A DNA stretch of 64,000 nucleotides from assembly GCF_001435955.1 (NCBI RefSeq), contig NZ_AYYT01000001.1, positions 1 through 64,000 on the forward strand, in the 5' to 3' direction. This DNA is from Ligilactobacillus salivarius DSM 20555 = ATCC 11741. GTDB taxonomy: Bacteria; Bacillota; Bacilli; Lactobacillales; Lactobacillaceae. Below, piece by piece: positions 16,395 to 25,757 of this stretch (within the stretch, counting starts at the first letter, position 1; each line of letters begins with the position of its first letter). Below the pieces are notes generated by a model. The model saw only the letters and a program-made list of their open reading frames with translations. It was not told the origin of the DNA and made no database searches. The position numbers and the translations under genes were made by a program.

Positions 16395-17728
16395 TGTTTA
16401 ATCAAGTAGTAATTCAAATGGGATTTTGGACAGCCTGGCTAGTGATACCGGCAATATTCGAATTATCACCAGCAATTGTTGCTTTTTTTAGAAATCATTT
16501 CAGTAAAATTTCCTCAAAGCAAGAATACCATCCTGGAAGAATGCCACAATTAACAGTTATTGTACCTATATATAATTCTGGGGACACCTTATATGATTGT
16601 TTAAAATCTATTGCTGAATCAAATTATCCTAAGCATTTAATTAGTATTATTTGTGCAAATAATAAAAGTACAGATAATAGTTTTGAAGTATACAAACAAG
16701 CTCAAATGGATTTTAGAAATGTTCGTATGCAGTGGCTTGAAGCAAATCAAGGGAAAGCTAAGGCCTTAAATACTGCAATTTATGGCAGTACAGGGGATTA
16801 TGTTTTTACCATTGATAGTGATGGTACTCTTTCCAAAGATGCATTACTTAATATGGCTGTTAACTTCAATAAACATCCAGAAGTTATGGCACAAACGGGG
16901 ACAATCTTGAGTAATAATGAATTAATCAAAAATTCTAAAAAGCATCGTCTCCTTCGCCTAGAAGAATATTATGAATATGCAATCGCATTTTTAGCAGGGA
17001 GAACAGTAGAATCTAAAGATGATCAAATTTTTACAATGTCTGGAGCATTTTCAGCTTTTAGGCGTTCTGCTTTAATGCAATCACGCTTGTATAATGTAGA
17101 AACTGTTGGTGAAGATACAGATATGACCTTCCAAATACGTTATTATTTAAAGGGAAGAGTTATGTTATGTCCTAATGCTATTTTCTATGTTGAACCTATT
17201 TCAGACTGGGACGAGTTATACGTCCAACGTCAAAGATGGCAACGCGGAGAAATTGAAGTTATCCGTACTTTTTTGAGTGAAAAGCTTAATTTAAAAAGAA
17301 TTTGGAGTAATTTCATTGTTCGAAGACTTTTAGTTGATCATACCGTAGCTTTTCTGAAAGTAATCTGGCTATTTGCAATCTTCGTTTTAATTCCATTTGG
17401 CTATTCACCAATTTTAATTGTAATGTCGCTATTGTTAATGTATCTGTTATACTTATTCATCGGCTTTTTAAATTTCACTAATGTTATGCATTATTTGAAA
17501 TTTGATCCTATTGAAAGAAAATATTTCAGAAATCATTGGTGGGTAACGTTTATGATGCCTATTTACAACCTTATTGTTAGTTTCTTTAGAGTTATGGGCG
17601 TTATTAATACCATGCTAAAATCTGGAAAATGGCAAACAGATAATTTTAAATCTGAATATTTAGCCGCTAAAAAAGTTATTAAACAAGATCTAAAGAGAGG
17701 AAAGCGTACTAATGGGAAAAATTTATAG
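16394..17728 (+). CDS. XrtG-associated processive family 2 glycosyltransferase (TIGR03111-like)
   Basis: This is a 444-residue membrane glycosyltransferase with a GT2 core between membrane helices. An N-terminal helix is followed by TVIVPIYNSGDTL (nucleotide binding), the DxD motif D141-S-D143, GEDTD at 239-243 (catalytic base region) and Q278-RQ-RW282, the QxxRW signature of processive synthases such as hyaluronan, cellulose and PNAG synthases. At least three C-terminal helices could form a translocation channel. It therefore probably polymerises a polysaccharide from a nucleotide sugar and exports it. It overlaps xrtG by one base and the next gene by 17. Confidence 0.88.
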   Translation: MFNQVVIQMGFWTAWLVIPAIFELSPAIVAFFRNHFSKISSKQEYHPGRMPQLTVIVPIYNSGDTLYDCLKSIAESNYPKHLISIICANNKSTDNSFEVYKQAQMDFRNVRMQWLEANQGKAKALNTAIYGSTGDYVFTIDSDGTLSKDALLNMAVNFNKHPEVMAQTGTILSNNELIKNSKKHRLLRLEEYYEYAIAFLAGRTVESKDDQIFTMSGAFSAFRRSALMQSRLYNVETVGEDTDMTFQIRYYLKGRVMLCPNAIFYVEPISDWDELYVQRQRWQRGEIEVIRTFLSEKLNLKRIWSNFIVRRLLVDHTVAFLKVIWLFAIFVLIPFGYSPILIVMSLLLMYLLYLFIGFLNFTNVMHYLKFDPIERKYFRNHWWVTFMMPIYNLIVSFFRVMGVINTMLKSGKWQTDNFKSEYLAAKKVIKQDLKRGKRTNGKNL

Positions 17729-18080
17729 TTATCGACTAAAATTTTATTTAAATGCTACTCACGCTATGCGGTGGAGTGATCAAATCGGAGAAGAACATCC
17801 GCATACTTGGGAAATCATTTGCCAAGTTATGAAGAAAGAGCAAAATCATTTTATTAGATTTAATGACATTGAAGATCAAATTCAAAAGATTATTGAGCCA
17901 TTACAAAATCAATTTTTGAATACACTTGCTCCATTTGATAAAACAAATCCTTCTCTAGAAAATTTAGGGGATTATTTCTTTGATGAAATAAATCTACAAT
18001 TGCATGAAATTAATTGTTACTTACATCAATTAGAAATAGGTGAATCACCAACACGTTTTTATGTAGTAAATAATGAATAA
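17712..18080 (+). CDS. PTPS/QueD-fold protein of the XrtG cluster, catalytic residues lost
   Basis: This 122-residue protein has the fold of 6-pyruvoyl-tetrahydropterin synthase/QueD. The three zinc ligands appear kept (H17, H29, H31 in ATHAMRW and EEHPHTWE), as is the pterin-anchoring Glu of the GESPTRFYV motif (about E111). The catalytic Cys normally found before the HxH is absent, and the DHxxLN His is replaced (PLQNQFLN). It is therefore probably not a normal pterin enzyme. This family (TIGR03112-type) is known to travel with XrtG; its role is unknown. It has no membrane segment. It overlaps the glycosyltransferase by 17 bases, with GAGAGGAAAG before the ATG, and ends at a strong terminator. 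Confidence 0.82.
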   Translation: MGKIYSYRLKFYLNATHAMRWSDQIGEEHPHTWEIICQVMKKEQNHFIRFNDIEDQIQKIIEPLQNQFLNTLAPFDKTNPSLENLGDYFFDEINLQLHEINCYLHQLEIGESPTRFYVVNNE

Positions 18081-18086
18081 TATAGT

Positions 18087-18131
18087 AAAAAGGAACCTCC
18101 AATTTCGAGTTGAGATTGGAGGTTCCTTTTA
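18087..18131. terminator. Bidirectional terminator between the XrtG cluster and mntH
   Basis: AAAAGGAACCTCCAAT pairs with ATTGGAGGTTCCTTTT, with A and T runs on both sides, so it serves both converging genes. Confidence 0.92.
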
Positions 18132-18143
18132 ATTTAATTGATT

Positions 18144-19709
18144 CTATTTATTATGTTTTTTAGCTTGTTCAGCTGCAAAGCGTTTATTACCTAAATGTAA
18201 TTCAACTAATGTCCAAATTAGTAAAGCAATAATAAGCACAATTAATATGTAAGCTACTGTGTGTGCTAAGCCAACTTTGTCAGCTGGGAAGAAAGGTTCA
18301 AGGTTTTGTGGCAAACCAATCATATTTAAGTAAGTTAGAGAAATAACTGAAATCCAACCAAGGATATTGATCCATAATCTATTCTTAAATCTTTCACCCA
18401 TTTCAACTTTACTACCGGTCATAATAACAAGAGGTAACATTGAGAATGGAAGGGCAAAGGCTAAGAATACTTGTGAGTTGTTCATTAAATTATTTAATGC
18501 TTCATGTTCTTCAATTGTACTCTTACCACTAGTTAAGGCTACACAGATAAGTACTGGGATTACAGATAATAAACGAGTAATTAATCTTCTAGCCCAAAGT
18601 GGCATTCTCAAATGGATAAATCCTTCCATAATAACTTGTCCAGTTAAAGTACCAGTAATAGTGGAGTTTTGACCTGAAGCTAATAAGGCAACTGCGAATA
18701 AAGTAGATAAAATACCAGTTCTAGCAGCAGCAGCTAAAAGGCCATTACTCATAACGCTTGTATCGGATAATGCTTGATATAATCCAAAGAATGAAGGATC
18801 TTCAACAGCACCAGATTTGAAAACAGCAACCCCCATGATAAGAAGAAGGGAATTTACAACAAAAGCTAAACCTAATTGAATGTTGGAATCCCAAGCTGTA
18901 AAACGAACAGCGTTAGCAATGTCATCTTCATTATTACGATCAAACTTACGTGTTTGAGAAATTGCAGAGTGAAGATATAAGTTATGAGGCATAACTGTTG
19001 CTCCGATAATACCTAAAGCACCATTTAATGGAGACATGTCATGTACAACTGGATGTTTAGCAAAAGTTTCAGATGTTGGAATTAATCCTTTAAATACGCC
19101 ACCCCAGTCAGGATTTGATAAAGCAACTTGATAAACAAAAACAAAAAGAATAACAAAAATCAAACAAACAACAATAGCTTCGATTTTTCTAAATCCGACT
19201 TTAGTAAGTAATAAAAGGAGTAATACGTCAAAAACAGTAATAAATACGGCAATAATTAACGGAATATCAAATAATAAATACAAGGCAATTGCCGCACCGA
19301 TAACTTCAGCAATATCAGTAGCCATGATAGCCAACTCAGTTAAAATCCAAAGTACAATACCTAATGCTTTACTAGTTCTAGCACGAATAGCTTGGGCCAA
19401 GTCCATTTGGCTTACAATACCCAGTTTAGCAGCCATATATTGTAACAACATGGCAATTAAACTTGATAGTAAGATAACAGACATCAATAGATATTGAAAG
19501 TTTTGACCACCAGTAATAGATGTTGACCAGTTACCTGGATCCATATAACCTACAGCGACTAAGGCACCAGGTCCGGAATATGCAAATAAAGTTTTCCAGA
19601 AACCCTTGCCTTTAGGAATTTCTACGGTACCATTGACTTCTTCAAGTGATTTACCGTTAGCATATTGAATCATCTTATGCTTTTTATGATTATTTTCATT
19701 GTTTACCAC
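18144..19709 (-). CDS. mntH: Nramp-family manganese/divalent metal transporter MntH
   Basis: This is a proton-coupled importer of Mn2+ (and possibly Fe2+) in the cytoplasmic membrane. 521 residues with eleven or so helices. The TM1 metal-binding motif DPGN is at 57-60 ([17 protein letters not shown]) and TM6 carries the MPHN metal ligand region ([13 protein letters not shown]). The start is a GTG with AGAAAGGTGG at nine-base spacing. The N-terminal tail is charged and cytoplasmic. It faces a YpbB-like gene divergently. The shared region holds two inverted repeats that look like repressor sites, fitting MntR-type control. Confidence 0.95.
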   Translation of the reverse strand: MVNNENNHKKHKMIQYANGKSLEEVNGTVEIPKGKGFWKTLFAYSGPGALVAVGYMDPGNWSTSITGGQNFQYLLMSVILLSSLIAMLLQYMAAKLGIVSQMDLAQAIRARTSKALGIVLWILTELAIMATDIAEVIGAAIALYLLFDIPLIIAVFITVFDVLLLLLLTKVGFRKIEAIVVCLIFVILFVFVYQVALSNPDWGGVFKGLIPTSETFAKHPVVHDMSPLNGALGIIGATVMPHNLYLHSAISQTRKFDRNNEDDIANAVRFTAWDSNIQLGLAFVVNSLLLIMGVAVFKSGAVEDPSFFGLYQALSDTSVMSNGLLAAAARTGILSTLFAVALLASGQNSTITGTLTGQVIMEGFIHLRMPLWARRLITRLLSVIPVLICVALTSGKSTIEEHEALNNLMNNSQVFLAFALPFSMLPLVIMTGSKVEMGERFKNRLWINILGWISVISLTYLNMIGLPQNLEPFFPADKVGLAHTVAYILIVLIIALLIWTLVELHLGNKRFAAEQAKKHNK

Positions 19710-19738
19710 AGTGAAAAACCACCTTTCTTTTCATTACA

Positions 19739-19755
19739 ATGGTAGTATACACCAT
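19739..19755 (-). promoter_or_regulatory. mntH -10 element inside an inverted repeat
   Basis: ATGGT (19739-19743) and ACCAT (19751-19755) flank the minus-strand -10 TATACT. A dyad centred on a -10 box is a typical operator position. Confidence 0.45.
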
Positions 19756-19778
19756 TTTTTTACACTTTAAAAGATATT

Positions 19779-19794
19779 TTTAGGTCTACCTTAA
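19779..19794 (-). promoter_or_regulatory. Candidate MntR/DtxR-type operator
   Basis: TTTAGGTCTACCTTAA is an imperfect palindrome of the TTTAGGT-n2-ACCTAAA kind bound by DtxR/MntR-family regulators. It lies just upstream of the weak mntH -35 region. Assigned by resemblance only. Confidence 0.45.
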
Positions 19795-19835
19795 CTTTTA
19801 TTATTGTAAATGGAATTTACTAATTTTCATTTTAG

Positions 19836-19864
19836 TTGGGAAATTTTAAAATTTAGCGTATTAT
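19836..19864 (+). promoter_or_regulatory. Promoter of the YpbB-recQ operon
   Basis: TTGGGA (19836-19841), 17-base spacer, TATTAT (19859-19864), followed by GAGGGGTG before the ATG at 19889. Confidence 0.55.
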
Positions 19865-19888
19865 ATTAATACGAGGGGTGATTTTTAG

Positions 19889-20929
19889 ATGGTAGAATTA
19901 CGATTATTGGATTTCTTTTCAATCGATCAACCCAGGAGACAGGCAGTATTACGCCAGATTCTTAAAAATAAAGTAACAAGTTCTTCAATATACTGGGGAT
20001 TGAGATATAATTATTTATCCTATCTAAATGTTTTTCCTGAATTAGATGAAAAAAACTATGATCGAGCAATTGCACAGTTAATAGAAGAAAATTATCTAAG
20101 TAAAAAAGATAACAAATTACTTTTAACCATTAAAGGACAACATGCTTTAGATGAATTTAAGCAACAACACTATTTTATTGATAAGCCGCAATTGTTTAAT
20201 AAATATGATTTGAAACTATGGAAAGAAATTCTACGACTTATGATACAAGTTTTATCAGAATTAAGTTTTGAAAATCGCCGATATTATGTAGTATCTCAGA
20301 ATTTAAAGGCTCAATTTTACATTAAAAAGTGGCTCTACCAAGAAAAAAAGAAAGTATTAATACCACAATTTAAAGAATACTTATTAGATTTTTTGGAATC
20401 TCAACCTAAAGATAAAAGTGATATTTTCATGAATTCCTTTGTTGGACATGGATTACCAGGATATACTATTGAACAATTAAGTGAATTTACAGGGCTAGCA
20501 ACTGCTGATATTCAAATTGTCATCGCTGATCTATCCTTAAAATTCGCTGACTACCTTAATCAAAAAGGTGGTAATTTTTCAAAAATTGTCAATCTGGTAG
20601 CAAGGTCTCAGGGATTGCCGACTAGTGTAGAGGAGACTTACACTCTATTACAAAAGGGCTTTACTGTAGAAAAAATAAAGCAAATAAGACGACTTAAGGA
20701 AAGTACTATACAAGAACATTTAATCATTGCCTCAATCTTGTCGCATAATTTTGATTATCATCAAGTACTTACCTCTGAAGACTATCGTATTTTACAAAAC
20801 ATATATTCTGATGATGATCTTGATGATTGGAAATATCAGGATTTAGAATTGTCAGGGCACCAAATGCCTTTTTATAAATTTCGTATATATCAAGTGCAAC
20901 GGAGCAAATTAAATAATGATAGAACATGA
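19889..20929 (+). CDS. YpbB-like helix-turn-helix protein upstream of RecQ
   Basis: This 346-residue cytoplasmic protein matches the YpbB type found immediately before a RecQ-family helicase in Firmicutes. The C-terminal part has a helicase-associated helix-turn-helix (LLQKGFTVEKIKQIRRLKES followed by TIQEHLIIASILS). The N-terminal part is helical without known motifs. It overlaps the helicase gene by 14 bases, so the two products probably act together; in some bacteria the HTH is fused to RecQ. The exact function is not known. Confidence 0.8.
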   Translation: MVELRLLDFFSIDQPRRQAVLRQILKNKVTSSSIYWGLRYNYLSYLNVFPELDEKNYDRAIAQLIEENYLSKKDNKLLLTIKGQHALDEFKQQHYFIDKPQLFNKYDLKLWKEILRLMIQVLSELSFENRRYYVVSQNLKAQFYIKKWLYQEKKKVLIPQFKEYLLDFLESQPKDKSDIFMNSFVGHGLPGYTIEQLSEFTGLATADIQIVIADLSLKFADYLNQKGGNFSKIVNLVARSQGLPTSVEETYTLLQKGFTVEKIKQIRRLKESTIQEHLIIASILSHNFDYHQVLTSEDYRILQNIYSDDDLDDWKYQDLELSGHQMPFYKFRIYQVQRSKLNNDRT

Positions 20930-22361
20930 TTTAAAATTTTATTTAAAGAAATATTTTGGATATTCTTCCTTTAAAGAAGGACAAGAAGAAGTTATTAAAG
21001 CTTTAATTGATCAAAAAGATGCAGTTGCCATTTTACCTACTGGAACTGGTAAATCAATGTGTTATCAATTAACAGGGAAACTTCTTGATGGAACAGTTAT
21101 AATTGTTTCACCGTTACTTTCATTAATCCAAGATCAAGTAGAGCAATTACGATTTCAAGGTGAACGTAGAGTCTTAGCTTTAACTTCTAATTTAACCTAT
21201 TCTGAAAAAAATTACGCTTTACAGAATTTGCATACATATAAGTACATTTATTTGGCTCCAGAAATGCTTCAAAATAATGAAGTACTAGCAAGATTACAAC
21301 AACAAAAGATCAGTTTGTTTGTAGTTGACGAAGCTCACTGTATTTCACAATGGGGGCCAGACTTTAGGCCAGATTATTTAGAGTTAGGTAAGATACGTGA
21401 AAAATTAGGTAATCCACTGACATTAGCTTTAACAGCAACAGCATCGCAACAAACAATTAATGCAATCATGTCAGGACTAGAGTTGGATCAATCAGCAACT
21501 AAAGTTGTTCGAAAGTCTGTAGATAGGGAAAATATTTTTTTAAGTGCTTTTAAATTTAATAATGAACAAGATAAGTTAGAGAAGTTATTTGATTTATTAA
21601 ATACGATAAAAGGTCCAGGATTGATCTATTTTTCTAGTAAAAAGAAAGCCAATGAGATAACTGAAAAGATAAAAGCGAAAACTTCATTAAAAGTAGCAGC
21701 ATATCATGCTGATTTAGATATGAATGATAGATTCATTATTCAACATCAATTTTTGGATAATAAGTTAGATTTGATTTGTGCAACTAGTGCTTTTGGGATG
21801 GGGATAAATAAGGAAAATATCAGATATGTTATTCATTATCACTTGCCAGGAGAACTAGAATCGTATATTCAAGAAATTGGTAGAGCAGGACGAGATGGTA
21901 AACAAAGTATAGCTATTTTGCTCTATCAAAAAGGAGACGAAGGGATTCAACAACAATTATCCCTTAATAATATTCCAGATAATCAAATGATAGATTATTA
22001 CATAAATAATAAACAGCAATTTGCTGAAACAGATAATGAAAGCATCCAATTACTTAATAAAATAAGTAACTTATATTCATCTAAAGAAGAATTACAATCT
22101 TTTTTCTTGCAAAGGAAACGACAAAAATTTAATTCATTGCAGCAAATGCTACAGTATGTTGATACTAATAAATGTAGAAGGCAGTATATTTTAGATTATT
22201 TTGAAGATAATAAAAAAATTGACCATCATGAATTATGTTGCCAAAAACTAAATGATGATTTACCATTAAAAGAACTAGGGTTAATTTTTGATGAAAATGA
22301 ACAAAAATCTCTAAAGATTGAAGAATTTTATAAAATAATTGATGAAATTTTTAGAACTTAA
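20916..22361 (+). CDS. recQ: RecQ-family ATP-dependent DNA helicase (RecS-like)
   Basis: This is a 3'-5' DNA helicase used in recombination and replication-fork repair, 481 residues. Walker A is PTGTGKS (41-47), the DEAH box is at 138-141 and is followed by CISQWGPDFRPDY, the RecQ aromatic-rich loop. The second RecA lobe shows ATSAFGMGINKENIRYVIHYHLP and QEIGRAGRDG. A short zinc-binding region with several Cys follows (CRRQYILDYF, CCQKL). The HRDC domain is missing, as in RecS (YpbC) rather than full-length RecQ. It starts inside the YpbB-like gene. Confidence 0.93.
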   Translation: MIEHDLKFYLKKYFGYSSFKEGQEEVIKALIDQKDAVAILPTGTGKSMCYQLTGKLLDGTVIIVSPLLSLIQDQVEQLRFQGERRVLALTSNLTYSEKNYALQNLHTYKYIYLAPEMLQNNEVLARLQQQKISLFVVDEAHCISQWGPDFRPDYLELGKIREKLGNPLTLALTATASQQTINAIMSGLELDQSATKVVRKSVDRENIFLSAFKFNNEQDKLEKLFDLLNTIKGPGLIYFSSKKKANEITEKIKAKTSLKVAAYHADLDMNDRFIIQHQFLDNKLDLICATSAFGMGINKENIRYVIHYHLPGELESYIQEIGRAGRDGKQSIAILLYQKGDEGIQQQLSLNNIPDNQMIDYYINNKQQFAETDNESIQLLNKISNLYSSKEELQSFFLQRKRQKFNSLQQMLQYVDTNKCRRQYILDYFEDNKKIDHHELCCQKLNDDLPLKELGLIFDENEQKSLKIEEFYKIIDEIFRT

Positions 22362-22422
22362 AGCATTTTTATTGATAAGTTATGGTAAAATGATTGTTGG
22401 TATATGTGAGGAGGCGGGATGA

Positions 22423-22974
22423 ATGAATAATAAAAATGATGAAAAACCTTGGGAAAAGACATTTGAAGAAGATCGTGATGAACAGGGTAACTATTCACGA
22501 ACAGCAAATCGTAGAAATGCCAAAAATAATACAATGTTAACAACGTCACTTCTAATCATTTTTATAGTGATAATTGTTGGAACAATTGCATTGTATTTTA
22601 TATCACAGAAATCTGAATCTAAGCCTGCTAGTAGCTCTCAAATTAATACAGTGGTTACAAGTAAAAAGGCTAGTGTGAAAGAAAAAACTGCTACTAGTAA
22701 GAAAAAGAAAAGTAATACCAAAGATAAATCATCTGTTAAAAGCGTAGATGCAACTGAAGATACAACTACTACTGATAGTCAAGAAGGTACTGTTAGTGAA
22801 TCTAGTAGTTCTTCTAGCTCTAGCAATAGCGAAGCTAAATACGTAACAGTTTCTTCTGGACAAGGAATTTATCGAGTAGCTGTTAATAATGGTCTAACTG
22901 TTGATCAATTATTACAATTAAATCCAGGCATGGGTTCAAATTTAAACCCTGGACAACAAGTACGTGTTAAATAA
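22423..22974 (+). CDS. LysM-domain surface protein, SAG1386/EF1546 (YpbE) family
   Basis: This is a 183-residue membrane-anchored wall-binding protein. An acidic cytoplasmic N terminus (PWEKTFEEDRDEQG) is typical of the family. One membrane helix lies at about residues 41-60, then a long Ser/Thr/Lys-rich linker, and a C-terminal LysM repeat (YVTVSSGQGIYRVAVNNGLT through NLNPGQQVRVK) that binds peptidoglycan. The gene position between the recQ-like gene and cmk is the same as ypbE in Bacillus. The ATG is behind GAGGAGGCGG; an overlapping ATG at 22419 is out of frame. Confidence 0.9.
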   Translation: MNNKNDEKPWEKTFEEDRDEQGNYSRTANRRNAKNNTMLTTSLLIIFIVIIVGTIALYFISQKSESKPASSSQINTVVTSKKASVKEKTATSKKKKSNTKDKSSVKSVDATEDTTTTDSQEGTVSESSSSSSSSNSEAKYVTVSSGQGIYRVAVNNGLTVDQLLQLNPGMGSNLNPGQQVRVK

Positions 22975-23005
22975 TAAAAAGAACAAATATTGGAGTTGGA
23001 ATTAA

Positions 23006-23680
23006 GTGGTTAAGAAACTACAAATAGCAATTGATGGGCCTGCCTCTGCTGGTAAGAGTACTGTAGCTAAATTAGTAGCTAAGAAATTAGGATATATTTA
23101 TTGTGATACTGGAGCTATGTATCGTGCTGTGACTTATGCTGCATTAAAAGCAAATATTTCATTAGATGATGACGAAGCTTTAAAGAATTTATTACAAGAT
23201 TTCAAATTGGAATTTGTACCAGCTGAACCTGAACAAAAAGTCTTTGTTAATGGAGAAGAAGTTACACAAATTATTCGTACTCCAGACATTACTAATAATG
23301 TATCATTAGTTTCGGCACAACCAAGCGTTAGACAAGATTTGACACATCGCCAACAAGAAATTGCCGATAACGGCGGTATTGTTATGGACGGTCGTGATAT
23401 TGGTACAACAGTATTACCAAATGCTGAAGTAAAAATCTTCTTAGTTGCTAGTGTTGAACAAAGAGCATTAAGAAGATATAAAGAAAACATCGCTAAAGGT
23501 ATTGATACACCGTTAGAAGTGCTTGAAAAAGAAATTGCTGAAAGAGATTATAAGGATTCTCATCGCAAGATTTCTCCATTAGTTCAAGCTAAAGATGCTG
23601 TTAAGGTTGACACAACACCATTAACAATTGATGAAGTTGTTAATGAAATTATGAATATTATTGAAGAACGTAATCATTAA
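23006..23680 (+). CDS. cmk: Cytidylate kinase
   Basis: Phosphorylates CMP and dCMP to the diphosphates using ATP, 224 residues. The P-loop GPASAGKS is at 11-18. The family motifs [15 protein letters not shown] and [18 protein letters not shown], and the lid [13 protein letters not shown], are clear. It starts with GTG behind TTGGAG. In many Firmicutes cmk directly precedes rpsA; here rpsA is about 10 kb away, with other operons between. A bidirectional terminator follows. Confidence 0.97.
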   Translation: MVKKLQIAIDGPASAGKSTVAKLVAKKLGYIYCDTGAMYRAVTYAALKANISLDDDEALKNLLQDFKLEFVPAEPEQKVFVNGEEVTQIIRTPDITNNVSLVSAQPSVRQDLTHRQQEIADNGGIVMDGRDIGTTVLPNAEVKIFLVASVEQRALRRYKENIAKGIDTPLEVLEKEIAERDYKDSHRKISPLVQAKDAVKVDTTPLTIDEVVNEIMNIIEERNH

Positions 23681-23692
23681 TAATGTAAAAAT

Positions 23693-23733
23693 AAAAGTCA
23701 AAGAATACCAATTTTGATATTCTTTGACTTTTT
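23693..23733. terminator. Bidirectional terminator between cmk and the amidase
   Basis: AAAAGTCAAAGAATA pairs with TATTCTTTGACTTTT around a loop of about ten bases. It overlaps the last codons of the minus-strand gene. Confidence 0.9.
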
Positions 23734-24580
23734 AGTTTTGATTAAAATATGTATCTAATCCTTGTTTAATATCATCAGCAACACTATCTTGATAACTAGT
23801 AGAAGTAATTCTTTCGAAATCTCTATCTGAATTAATATATCCCATTTCAAGTAAAACTGCTGGTACAGTATTTTCACGAATTACAAGAAAATCACCAAAT
23901 TCAACCCCACGATTTTCTAATTTTAAGTATTTTAACTTACTGTTGATGTCTTGTGCTAATCTTAAAGATGTCTTCTTATGGTAATAGTAAGTGGTATATC
24001 CTGACCCCATGTTATTTTCAGGTGCAGAGTCAAAATGAATACTAATAAAAGCATCCGCATGTAGATTTTCTGCTAGTTGTGGTCGACTATTTAAACTCAC
24101 AAAGCTATCATCATCTCGAGTCATATAGACCATCGCTCCAGCCTTTCTCAATCTTTCTGCTAATTTTTTAGCATAGATAAGCGTATATGTCTTTTCATTT
24201 TTATTTGTACGAGATAGGGCACCCGAATCAGAGCCACCATGTCCAGCATCGATTACGATAGTAGCATCTGATAAACTAGTAATTTTATTTTGTTGTCGAA
24301 AGTTCCAATCTTGAATCCAACCAACTTCTCCCTCTGAAGTTTTGACCTTTTTCCAATGATATTTAGTTGAAAGAACTGTAACACGATCGCCCATATTTAA
24401 AGTACCTAGGTTTTTGCTAGACGTGTTATAAGATTGATATATAATTGCTTTATTAATCAACGGTACCTGACGAATATAGTGAACAGTTCTGAATGTTAAT
24501 ATTGAAAATAGGATAATAATTATAAGGTATAGGATTTTTAAATCTATTCGAGATAATAGAATTTTTTTATAATCTTTCAT
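23732..24580 (-). CDS. Membrane-anchored N-acetylmuramoyl-L-alanine amidase (SH3 + Amidase_3)
   Basis: Cuts the amide bond between MurNAc and the stem peptide of peptidoglycan. 282 residues: one N-terminal membrane anchor (about 12-32), a bacterial SH3 wall-binding domain (about 40-95, with GDRVTVLSTKYHWKKVKT and GEVGWI), then the zinc amidase. Ligands are His in IDAGHGGSDSG, Glu in NEKTY and His in ISIHFDSA. The catalytic Glu is in PAVLLEMGYI. There is no cleavable signal peptide, so it should stay on the membrane surface. It is divergent from phoH. Confidence 0.92.
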   Translation of the reverse strand: MKDYKKILLSRIDLKILYLIIIILFSILTFRTVHYIRQVPLINKAIIYQSYNTSSKNLGTLNMGDRVTVLSTKYHWKKVKTSEGEVGWIQDWNFRQQNKITSLSDATIVIDAGHGGSDSGALSRTNKNEKTYTLIYAKKLAERLRKAGAMVYMTRDDDSFVSLNSRPQLAENLHADAFISIHFDSAPENNMGSGYTTYYYHKKTSLRLAQDINSKLKYLKLENRGVEFGDFLVIRENTVPAVLLEMGYINSDRDFERITSTSYQDSVADDIKQGLDTYFNQN

Positions 24581-24776
24581 AGTTCATTAACTCCCATAAA
24601 GTTTCGTATGTTAGTAATTATACGATAAGATTGGACAATGATAAATTACAGATTAGTTAAAAATAATAAATACATAGTCTATCTTTAGTAAAATTTTATA
24701 AGAATAAATATCTAGCCCTAATCTTTAATGTATGCTATATTAACGATATATATGTTTTTTATAAGGGGGATTTGGC

Positions 24777-25742
24777 TTGGCTGAATCACAAGTTGTAGAA
24801 AAAGATTTTTATCTTAAAAATGCCAATATTGCACCTGCTTTATTTGGGATAAATGATAGCTATTTAAAACTCCTTGAAGAAAGTAAAAATGTAACCATTA
24901 ACCCGTTTGGTGATTATATAAAAATTTCTGGTAATCAAGAAGATGTTATTGAAACTCAAGAAATATTAAGTGAGCTAGTGAAATTATTAAATCAAGGGAT
25001 AAATCTAAGTGAAGCTGATATTGTTTCTGCAGTAAAAATGGCTGAAAAAGGAACATTAGAATATTTCCAAGATTTATATAGTAATACACTATTGAAAGAT
25101 CGTTCTGGACGACCTATTAGGGTAAAGAATTATAGTCAACGTCAGTATGTACAAATGATTAAAAATAATGATTTAACCTTTGGTATTGGACCAGCCGGAA
25201 CTGGTAAAACTTACTTAGCTGTTGTAATGGCAGTAGCAGCATTAAAACGTCGTGAAGTAGATAGGTTAATTTTAACTAGACCAGCTGTGGAAGCAGGAGA
25301 ATCACTCGGTTTCTTGCCTGGAGATTTAAAAGAAAAAGTTGATCCTTATCTTCGCCCAATATATGATGCGTTGAATTCAATTTTAGGTGCAGAACATGTT
25401 GAACGTCTTATAGAAAGAGGCGTTATTGAAATTGCACCCCTAGCTTACATGCGTGGTCGTACTTTAGATAAAGCATTTGTAATTTTAGACGAAGCTCAAA
25501 ATACTACTAGAGCACAAATGAAAATGTTCTTAACACGTTTAGGTTTTGGTTCTAAAATGATTGTCAATGGTGATGCTTCTCAAATCGATTTACCAAAGGG
25601 ACATAGTCAAAGTGGTTTAGTAGATGCAGAGAATCGCTTAAAAGGTTTACCACATATCGCTTTTGTTAATTTTGACGCTAATGACGTTGTTCGTCACCCA
25701 GTAGTGTCCGAAATTATCCGTGCATATGAAAACAATAATTAA
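24777..25742 (+). CDS. phoH: PhoH-family ATPase
   Basis: PhoH-like P-loop protein of 321 residues, implicated in RNA metabolism and usually linked to ybeY. An N-terminal KH-like region (NITPF-type NVTINPFGDYIKI) is followed by the Walker A motif GPAGTGKT at 138-145 and Walker B in FVILDEAQNTT. The family strings LTRPAVEAGE and GDASQIDLP are present. The start is TTG behind AAGGGGG. It is the first gene of phoH-ybeY-dgkA-era-recO. Confidence 0.95.
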   Translation: MAESQVVEKDFYLKNANIAPALFGINDSYLKLLEESKNVTINPFGDYIKISGNQEDVIETQEILSELVKLLNQGINLSEADIVSAVKMAEKGTLEYFQDLYSNTLLKDRSGRPIRVKNYSQRQYVQMIKNNDLTFGIGPAGTGKTYLAVVMAVAALKRREVDRLILTRPAVEAGESLGFLPGDLKEKVDPYLRPIYDALNSILGAEHVERLIERGVIEIAPLAYMRGRTLDKAFVILDEAQNTTRAQMKMFLTRLGFGSKMIVNGDASQIDLPKGHSQSGLVDAENRLKGLPHIAFVNFDANDVVRHPVVSEIIRAYENNN

Positions 25743-25757
25743 CTAAGGAAGGTATAA

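Noticed and set aside
22801-22860. Ser-rich repeats in the LysM protein as a DNA repeat array or CRISPR
   Set aside because: Irregular TCTAGTAGT-type codons encoding a flexible linker; no spacers.
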